64,000 nucleotides of DNA from Burkholderia pyrrocinia. GTDB taxonomy: Bacteria; Pseudomonadota; Gammaproteobacteria; Burkholderiales; Burkholderiaceae. The translations under genes and the position numbers were made by a program. Shown piece after piece: positions 58,162 through 64,000 of the stretch (its first letter is position 1; every line of letters begins with the position of its first letter). The stretch is taken from the NCBI RefSeq assembly GCF_022809715.1, contig NZ_CP094459.1, positions 2,046,001 through 2,110,000 of the forward strand, in the 5' to 3' direction. The notes below the pieces were generated by a model. That model was not told where the DNA came from, did not search any database, and saw only the letters and a program-made list of their open reading frames with translations.

Positions 58162-59301
58162 TCAAACTGCCCGAACTTCGATGATTTTTGCTGCTGCGCC
58201 CGTTCGTTCCGCGAGGCGCGTGCGGTCCTTCACCGCGCCGGCCAGCTGGCCGCACGCGGCATCGATATCGTCACCGCGCGTCTTGCGCACGGTCGTGACG
58301 ACACCCGCGTCGATGAGGACCTGTGCAAAGCGCTTGATCTGCTCCGGCTTCGAGCGGATGAGGCCCGATTCCGGGAACGGATTGAACGGGATCAGATTGA
58401 ACTTGCACGGCACGTCGCGCGTGACGGCCAGCAGTTCGCGCGCATGCGCTTCGGTGTCGTTGACGCCGTCGAGCATGCAGTATTCGAACGTAATGAAGTC
58501 GCGCGGCGCGACTTTCAGATAGCGCTGGCACGCGGCCATCAGCTCGCGAAGCGGATACTTCTTGTTGAGCGGCACCAGCTCGTCGCGCAGCGCATCGTTC
58601 GGCGCGTGCAGCGAAACGGCCAGCGCGACCGGCAGCTCGGCGCCGAGGCGGTCCATCATCGGCACCACGCCGGACGTCGACAGCGTGACGCGGCGGCGCG
58701 ACAGGCCGTACGCGTTGTCGTCGAGCATCAGCCGCATCGCGGGCACGACCGCGCTGTAATTCAGGAGCGGCTCGCCCATGCCCATCATCACCACGTTGGT
58801 GACGACCCGTTCGGCCTTGCCGTTCGGGCCGGGCGCGCGGCCCAGCGACGCTCGCAATGCAAATTCGGCCATCCGCAACTGGCCAATGATTTCGGCTGTC
58901 GACAGGTTGCGGGAAAAGCCCTGCTTGCCCGTCGAACAGAAGCGGCAGTTGACCGCGCACCCGGCCTGCGACGACACGCACAGCGTGCCGCGCGTCTCTT
59001 CCGGGATGAACACGGTTTCGACCGCATTGCCGTTTCCGACGTCGATCAGCCACTTGCGCGTGCCGTCGGTGGAAACGTGATCGCTGGCGATATCCGGCAT
59101 CACGATCGACGCGCGGCCCTTGAGTTTCTCCCTCAGGGACTTCGCGAGATCGGTCATGCCGTCGAAATCGCCGGCGTTGTATTGGTGGATCCAGCGCTGC
59201 AACTGCTTGGCGCGGAACGGCTTCTCGCCGAGGCTGCCGCAGTACGCGACAAGACCCTCGGCATCGAAGTCGAGAAGATTGACGGAAGTTTCGCTCGTCA
59301 T
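58162..59301 (-). CDS. rlmN: dual-specificity 23S rRNA/tRNA methyltransferase RlmN
   Basis: A 379-residue radical SAM enzyme that makes 2-methyladenosine in 23S rRNA and tRNA. The C-x3-C-x2-C motif is in [10 protein letters not shown] (about 114-121). The methyl-carrying Cys near residue 355 ([11 protein letters not shown]) is present. The [10 protein letters not shown] signature is intact. It starts 55 bp after ndk, and a 164-bp gap separates it from rodZ. Confidence 0.97.
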   Translation of the reverse strand: MTSETSVNLLDFDAEGLVAYCGSLGEKPFRAKQLQRWIHQYNAGDFDGMTDLAKSLREKLKGRASIVMPDIASDHVSTDGTRKWLIDVGNGNAVETVFIPEETRGTLCVSSQAGCAVNCRFCSTGKQGFSRNLSTAEIIGQLRMAEFALRASLGRAPGPNGKAERVVTNVVMMGMGEPLLNYSAVVPAMRLMLDDNAYGLSRRRVTLSTSGVVPMMDRLGAELPVALAVSLHAPNDALRDELVPLNKKYPLRELMAACQRYLKVAPRDFITFEYCMLDGVNDTEAHARELLAVTRDVPCKFNLIPFNPFPESGLIRSKPEQIKRFAQVLIDAGVVTTVRKTRGDDIDAACGQLAGAVKDRTRLAERTGAAAKIIEVRAV

Positions 59302-59356
59302 GATGTGCTGCCTTGCCGCGTGCGCTGAATCCTGCCTACCTGCTGCCAGCCAGAGC

Positions 59357-59782
59357 TTAACGCGAGTAAACGTTCATTTCCGGGAAGAAGAACGCGACTT
59401 CGACGGCAGCCGTTTCAGCTGCGTCCGAGCCGTGCACGGCGTTCGCGTCGATGCTGTCGGCGAAGTCGGCGCGGATCGTGCCCTTTTCCGCCTTCTTCGG
59501 ATCCGTCGCGCCCATCAGGTCGCGGTTCTTCAGGATCGCGCCTTCACCTTCCAGAACCTGGATCATCACCGGGCCCGAGATCATGAAATCGACGAGATCC
59601 TTGAAGAACGGACGCGCTGCGTGAACCGCGTAGAACTTCTCTGCGTCAGCACGCGACAGGTGTGCCATGCGCGATGCGACGATCTTCAGGCCGGCGCCTT
59701 CGAAACGGCTGTAGATCTGGCCGATCACGTTCTTTGCCACCGCATCCGGCTTGATGATCGACAGGGTGCGCTCGATTGCCAT
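59357..59782 (-). CDS. ndk: nucleoside diphosphate kinase Ndk
   Basis: A 141-residue enzyme exchanging phosphate between nucleoside di- and triphosphates. Sequence follows the family throughout ([20 protein letters not shown], the [12 protein letters not shown] segment with the catalytic His, [10 protein letters not shown]). The start at 59782 follows GGAG by 5 nt, and a TACAAT box on the minus strand (59829-59834) is a possible -10. It is the first gene of the long minus-strand housekeeping block. Confidence 0.97.
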
Positions 59783-60031
59783 AAAAACTCCAAGAAATTA
59801 AGAAGTTACAGGTTCAAATGAATCCGCTATTGTAGCACGATCCCGTGTATCATTGCGATTGAACCCTTACACACGTGAAAGGTTCCGAATCCATATGTTT
59901 TGCGCCGCGCAGCCATTGAAACCTCGCGGCGCGGAACGTATCTTAGCCATAGCTGCTCCGGTTTGCTGCGCCGCACACCGCGCGCGCCGAACCGGCCCCG
60001 GACGCCCACGCGTTCCATGTTAGGAGAAACC

Positions 60032-60730
60032 ATGAACGACTATCCGTACAATTTCGGTCGCGGCGGTTCCGTCAGCACCGCCGAGGTTCGCAACCGCGTG
60101 CTGCGGAACACGTACTGGCTGCTCGCGCTATCGATGGTGCCGACCGTGCTGGGCGCCTGGGTCGGCGTCACGACGGGCTTCTCGCTGTTCGCGGCCACGA
60201 GCCCGATGATGAGCCTGCTTGCGTTCTTCGCGATCGCGTTCGGCTTCATGTTCGCGATCGAGCGGACGAAGAACAGCGCGGCCGGCGTGTTCGTGCTGCT
60301 CGGCTTCACGTTCTTCATGGGCCTGATGCTGTCGCGGCTGCTGAGCTTCATCCTCGGTTTCTCGAACGGCCCGTCGCTGATCATGCTCGCGTTCGGCGGC
60401 ACCGGCATCATCTTCGCCGCGATGGCGACGATCGCCACCGTCAGCAAGCGCGATTTCTCGGGCCTCGGCAAGTGGTTGTTCATGGGCGTGATCGTGATCC
60501 TGCTCGCGTCGGTCGCGAACATCTTCCTGCAGCTGCCGGCGCTGATGCTCACCGTGTCGGTGCTCGCGATCGCGATCTTCTCCGCGTACATGCTGTTCGA
60601 CGTCCAGCGCGTCGTGAACGGCGGCGAGACGAACTACATCTCGGCGACGCTCGCGATCTACCTCGACCTGTACAACGTGTTCACGAACCTGCTCGCGCTG
60701 CTCGGCATCTTCGGCGGCAACCGCAACTGA
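60032..60730 (+). CDS. Bax inhibitor-1/YccA family membrane protein
   Basis: A 232-residue inner-membrane protein with seven hydrophobic segments filling about 30-225 and the family's C-terminal ALAIYLDLYNVFTNLLALLG. In E. coli, YccA inhibits FtsH proteolysis of SecY and YbhL is a relative; which one this matches is not clear. The ATG at 60032 has a TAGGAG site; the frame extends upstream to 59900 without support. It is divergent from ndk and ends at a bidirectional terminator. Confidence 0.92.
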   Translation: MNDYPYNFGRGGSVSTAEVRNRVLRNTYWLLALSMVPTVLGAWVGVTTGFSLFAATSPMMSLLAFFAIAFGFMFAIERTKNSAAGVFVLLGFTFFMGLMLSRLLSFILGFSNGPSLIMLAFGGTGIIFAAMATIATVSKRDFSGLGKWLFMGVIVILLASVANIFLQLPALMLTVSVLAIAIFSAYMLFDVQRVVNGGETNYISATLAIYLDLYNVFTNLLALLGIFGGNRN

Positions 60731-60748
60731 CGTTCGCCACGCACCATG

Positions 60749-60777
60749 AAAAAACCGGCCCTCGGGCCGGTTTTTTT
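60749..60777. terminator. bidirectional terminator between the YccA-like gene and rlmD
   Basis: CCGGCC and GGCCGG with a CTCG loop lie between A6 and T7 runs, serving both converging genes. Confidence 0.93.
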
Positions 60778-60793
60778 ACGTCCGCCGCCCGGC

Positions 60794-62191
60794 TCAGTCG
60801 CGCTCGAACAGCGCGATCGATTCGACGTGCGACGTATTCGGGAACATGTTCACGACACCGGCGCCCTTCAGCCGGTAGCCGGCCTCGTGCACGAGCAGGC
60901 CCGCGTCGCGCGCAAGCGTCGACGGGTTGCACGACACGTAGACGATCCGCTTCGGCAGCGGGCCTTCGCCGCTTTGCGCGATCTCGGCCAGCGCCTTCGA
61001 CACCGCGAGCGCGCCTTCGCGCGGCGGATCGATCAGGAACTTGTCGAATGCGCCGAGCGCGCGGAGGTCGTCGCCCGTCACTTCGAACAGGTTCCGGCAT
61101 GCGAACGTCGTATGGCCGTCGACACCGTTCTCGCGCGCATTCGCAAGCGCGCGCGTCGTCAGCGTGTCGCTGCCCTCGATACCCATCACCTCGCGCGACA
61201 GGCGCGCGAGCGGCAGCGTGAAGTTGCCGATCCCGCAGAACAGGTCGAGCACGCGGTCGTCGCGCGACGGCGCGAGCAGGCGCAGCGCGCGGCCCACCAG
61301 CACGCGGTTGATCTGATGGTTGACCTGCGTGAAGTCGGTCGGCTTGAACGGCATGCGGATGCCGAACTCCGGCAGCGTGTAGTCGAGCGACACGTCGAGC
61401 GGATAGAACGGCGTCACCGTGTCGGGGCCCTTCGGCTGCAGCCAGAACTGCACCTTGTGCTCGTCCGCGAACGCGCGCAGCAACGCTTCGTCGTCCGCGT
61501 TGATCGGCTCCAGCACGCGCAGCACGAGCGCCGTGACCTCCGAGCCGACCGCGAGCTCGATCTGCGGCATCCGATCGCGGATCGACAGCCCCTCGACGAG
61601 CCGGCGCAGCGGCACCAGCATTGCCGACACGTGCGGCGGCAGCACTTCGCAGCTCGTCATGTCGGCAACGTAGCTGCTCTTTTTCTCGTGGAACCCGACC
61701 AGCACGCCACCCTTCTTCGCCACGTTGCGCACGGTCAGGCGCGCACGGTAGCGATAACCCCACGACGGGCCGTGGATCGGCGCGAACATCGTTTCCGCCC
61801 GCAGCTTCGCCAGGTGCCACAGGTTGTCTTCAAGCACGCGCTGCTTGACCGCCACCTGCGCGCGCATGTCGAGATGCTGCATCGAGCAGCCGCCGCAGGT
61901 GCCGAAGAACTTGCATTTCGGCTGCGTGCGCATCACGCTCGGGCGCAGAATATCGACAACCGTCGCCTGCTCATAGCTCGGCTTGCGGCGGTAGCTCGAA
62001 TAGGTCACACGCTCGCCGGGCAGCGCGCCCTCGACGAAGATGACCTTGCCCGGCTCGCCGTCCTCGGTCACCGTGCGGCCGACACCGCGCGCTTCCATGT
62101 CGAGCGATTCGATCTCGAGAACCGGGGCGATCCCGGGCGCGACGGGCGCATTTTTCGATTTGCGCGCAGAAGTGGGGACGGCTTCGGACAC
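60794..62191 (-). CDS. rlmD: 23S rRNA (uracil(1939)-C(5))-methyltransferase RlmD
   Basis: A 465-residue SAM-dependent uracil methyltransferase. An N-terminal TRAM domain (about 40-95) is followed by a 4Fe-4S cluster site ([10 protein letters not shown]) and the methyltransferase domain with [24 protein letters not shown] and the catalytic-Cys segment [14 protein letters not shown]. The GTG at 62191 is chosen because AGGA lies 7 nt upstream; the frame is open further to 62422, which would overlap the start of the divergent gene. Confidence 0.95.
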   Translation of the reverse strand: MSEAVPTSARKSKNAPVAPGIAPVLEIESLDMEARGVGRTVTEDGEPGKVIFVEGALPGERVTYSSYRRKPSYEQATVVDILRPSVMRTQPKCKFFGTCGGCSMQHLDMRAQVAVKQRVLEDNLWHLAKLRAETMFAPIHGPSWGYRYRARLTVRNVAKKGGVLVGFHEKKSSYVADMTSCEVLPPHVSAMLVPLRRLVEGLSIRDRMPQIELAVGSEVTALVLRVLEPINADDEALLRAFADEHKVQFWLQPKGPDTVTPFYPLDVSLDYTLPEFGIRMPFKPTDFTQVNHQINRVLVGRALRLLAPSRDDRVLDLFCGIGNFTLPLARLSREVMGIEGSDTLTTRALANARENGVDGHTTFACRNLFEVTGDDLRALGAFDKFLIDPPREGALAVSKALAEIAQSGEGPLPKRIVYVSCNPSTLARDAGLLVHEAGYRLKGAGVVNMFPNTSHVESIALFERD

Positions 62192-62395
62192 CAGCTTTTC
62201 CTGACAAACGTTGAAGAAGGCGAGATTGTAGACGACGAAGGCCCGCATCGGGCAAGCGCCGACACTTAAGCATAGACGGCCCCGCATTGCGCCGGGACGG
62301 CCACGCGAATAGCTCAGGAACGCCCGCAGCCGGCGGGATGCGAACCAGTCAGGAGAGGCCGGGAACCCGAGATCCGCCCGACAGGAGATTCGACC

Positions 62396-63250
62396 ATGCA
62401 ATTGATCGACTGGAACATCCAATGGGGTCGGGACGCCAACGGCGTTGTCGACCTTTCGCGCACCGTCGCGACGATCCGCCGGCTCGGCGATTTCGACGTG
62501 CTGTGCCTGCAGGAAGTCACGCGCGGCTTCGGCGCACTGCCCGGCCGGCCCGGCCCCGACCAGTTCGTCGAACTCGCGGCACTGCTGCCCGGCTATACGA
62601 TCATCGAAGCCATCGGCGCGGACCTGCCGGCCCTCGAACCCGGCGCGCCGCGCCGTCAGTTCGGCAATGCGATCGCGACCCGGCTGCCGGTCGGACGCGT
62701 GCTGCGCCAGTTACTGCCGTGGCCGGCCGACGCCGGCGCGCCGTCGATGCCGCGCATCGCGCTCGACGTCGAGCTGCACGCGCCGTTCGGCCCGCTGCGC
62801 GTGGTCACCACGCACCTCGAATACTATTCGGCGCGCCAGCGGCTTGCGCAGGTCGACGCACTGCGCGACCGGCATCGCGAGGCCTGCGCGCACGCGGAAC
62901 GGCCCGCGCCCGCCGAAACTGCCGAGGGGCCGTTCAGCGCGACCGGCCAGCCGTGCGACGCGATCGTCTGCGGTGATTTCAACAGCGCGTTCGGCAGCGA
63001 TGCGTACCGGCGCTTCCTGGAGCCGATCGCCGACGCCCCGCACTTCGTCGACGCATGGGTCGCGCGGCATCCCGGCAGCACGCCGCCGCCGACGGCCGGC
63101 GTCTACGATACGGTGCAATGGTCGGAGGGGCCGCTCGCGTGCGACTTCGTGTTCGTGACCGATACGCTGCTGCCGCGCGTCATGCGCTGCGAGATCGACG
63201 GCGACGTACGCGCGTCGGACCACCAGCCGGTGCTGCTCGAACTCGCCTGA
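62396..63250 (+). CDS. endonuclease/exonuclease/phosphatase-family protein
   Basis: A 284-residue EEP-fold phosphodiesterase. Family motifs: WNIQWG (metal Asn), LQEV (metal Glu), [20 protein letters not shown] (catalytic Asp and Asn) and [12 protein letters not shown] (catalytic Asp-His pair). Substrates in this fold range from DNA to phosphoinositides, so specificity is not known. No signal peptide is seen. The start at 62396 follows ACAGGAG. It is convergent with the exonuclease gene, with a 37-bp gap. Confidence 0.9.
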   Translation: MQLIDWNIQWGRDANGVVDLSRTVATIRRLGDFDVLCLQEVTRGFGALPGRPGPDQFVELAALLPGYTIIEAIGADLPALEPGAPRRQFGNAIATRLPVGRVLRQLLPWPADAGAPSMPRIALDVELHAPFGPLRVVTTHLEYYSARQRLAQVDALRDRHREACAHAERPAPAETAEGPFSATGQPCDAIVCGDFNSAFGSDAYRRFLEPIADAPHFVDAWVARHPGSTPPPTAGVYDTVQWSEGPLACDFVFVTDTLLPRVMRCEIDGDVRASDHQPVLLELA

Positions 63251-63287
63251 TCGCGCCGGCCGCGTAGCACCGCGACGCCCGCCCGCG

Positions 63288-64000
63288 CTACGCGGCGAAG
63301 CCGGCCAGGTATTCGGCCCAGTGCGACGCCGGTTCCTGCGCGAGCGCGTTCTTCACGAGCAGGATCTCGTCCGCATACTCGCTCTGCGTCAGGCCGCCGC
63401 GCATCAGCTGGAACCGGCAATACAGCAGGTATGTATTGACGACGTCGGTCTCGCAATAATTGCGAATTTCCTCGATCCGCCCGTCCTGGAACGCCGGCCA
63501 CACCTGGCTGCCGTCCATCCCGAGCTTGCCCGGAAAGCCGCACATCTTCGCGAGCGCGTCGAGCGGCGCGTTCGCGCGCGCCTGATACATCGCGAGCACG
63601 TCCATCAGGTCGGTATGCCGCGAGTGATAGCGCGAGATGTAGTTGTTCCACTTGAACTCGCGGTCGTCCTCGCCGAGATCCCAATAGCGGGTCGCGGGGA
63701 TACCGTGCACGAGCGCGCGGTAATGGAGCACCGGCAGATCGAAGCCGCCGCCGTTCCACGACACGAGCTGCGGCGTATATTTCTCGATCACGCGGTAAAA
63801 CGACTGGATCAGCGTCGCTTCGTTGTCCTGCGGCGTGCCGAGCGAGCGGACGCGAAAGCCGTTGTTGTCGCGGAACACGCACGAGATCGCCGCAATGCGC
63901 TGCAGGTGATGCGGCAGGAAATCGCCGCCGGTCTTCTCGCGCCGTGCGGCGAACGCATGTTCGGCCACGGCGGCATCGTCGAGCGTCGCCGGCAGGTCTT
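63288..64000 (-). CDS. predicted PolB-like 3'-5' exonuclease (partial at window edge)
   Basis: The frame is open to the right edge and continues beyond it, so the N-terminus is missing; about 237 residues are visible. Motifs match the predicted 3'-5' exonuclease family related to the proofreading domain of PolB: LVSWNGGGFDLPVLHYRAL (exo II), HTDLMDVL and NYCETDVVNTYLLYCRF (exo III type). The exo I motif would lie outside the window. A role in DNA repair is inferred from the family. Confidence 0.88.
   Translation of the reverse strand, partial: DLPATLDDAAVAEHAFAARREKTGGDFLPHHLQRIAAISCVFRDNNGFRVRSLGTPQDNEATLIQSFYRVIEKYTPQLVSWNGGGFDLPVLHYRALVHGIPATRYWDLGEDDREFKWNNYISRYHSRHTDLMDVLAMYQARANAPLDALAKMCGFPGKLGMDGSQVWPAFQDGRIEEIRNYCETDVVNTYLLYCRFQLMRGGLTQSEYADEILLVKNALAQEPASHWAEYLAGFAA

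Overview
The window is GC-rich, densely coding DNA from a beta-proteobacterium. Gene content and order point to Burkholderia chromosome 1, probably the B. cepacia complex: a phaC-phaA-phaB-phaR polyhydroxybutyrate locus, hfq-hflX-hflK-hflC-DUF2065-hisZ-purA, and ndk-rlmN-rodZ-ispG-hisS-yfgM-bamB-der, all with strong GCG/TCG/CTC codon bias. The species cannot be fixed from sequence alone. No rRNA, tRNA, CRISPR array, transposase or integrase was found.

Region 1 (1-6.9 kb) is accessory. A tight minus-strand operon (6836 to 1934) encodes an FkbM-type methyltransferase, a phosphotransferase-fold kinase, a radical SAM enzyme, an asparagine-synthetase-like ligase without its glutaminase half, and an MGT/UGT-type glycosyltransferase. 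A CmcI-family methyltransferase (plus strand) and a second phosphotransferase-fold kinase (minus strand) lie beside it, and a partial gene runs off the left edge. Together they look like an uncharacterised small-molecule or glycan-modification pathway. This is the best candidate for a new system here.

Region 2 (7-23 kb) holds ybiT, an AsmA-family protein, the fetAB exporter, two secreted proteins, a LysR regulator divergent from an MDR oxidoreductase with a clear operator between them, serB preceded by a 20-bp palindrome, a cystathionine-lyase-type PLP enzyme, and a minus-strand run rimO-kdgK-bktB-secreted protein.

Region 3 (23-26.2 kb) carries two overlapping genes for an M16 metallopeptidase pair, one with the zinc motif and one without. 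Their codon usage (GCC, AGC, ACC, CTG) differs from the flanks and suggests horizontal acquisition.

Region 4 (26.3-31.6 kb) is the PHB locus, all on the minus strand: phaC (synthase), phaA (thiolase), phaB (reductase), phaR (regulator). With bktB upstream, it covers the path from acetyl-CoA to PHB.

Region 5 (31.9-43 kb) holds pgeF-rluD divergent from bamD, a YoaA/DinG-like helicase with a DUF465 gene and a secreted coiled-coil protein upstream, tex, and kup.

Region 6 (43.2-59.8 kb) is a long minus-strand housekeeping block: ndk, rlmN, rodZ, ispG, hisS, yfgM, bamB, der, hfq, hflX, hflK, hflC, DUF2065, hisZ, purA and a purine phosphoribosyltransferase. It joins two clusters that are separate in E. 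coli.

Region 7 (60-64 kb) holds a BI-1/YccA membrane protein, rlmD, an endonuclease/exonuclease/phosphatase-family protein, and the 3' part of a PolB-like 3'-5' exonuclease cut by the right edge.
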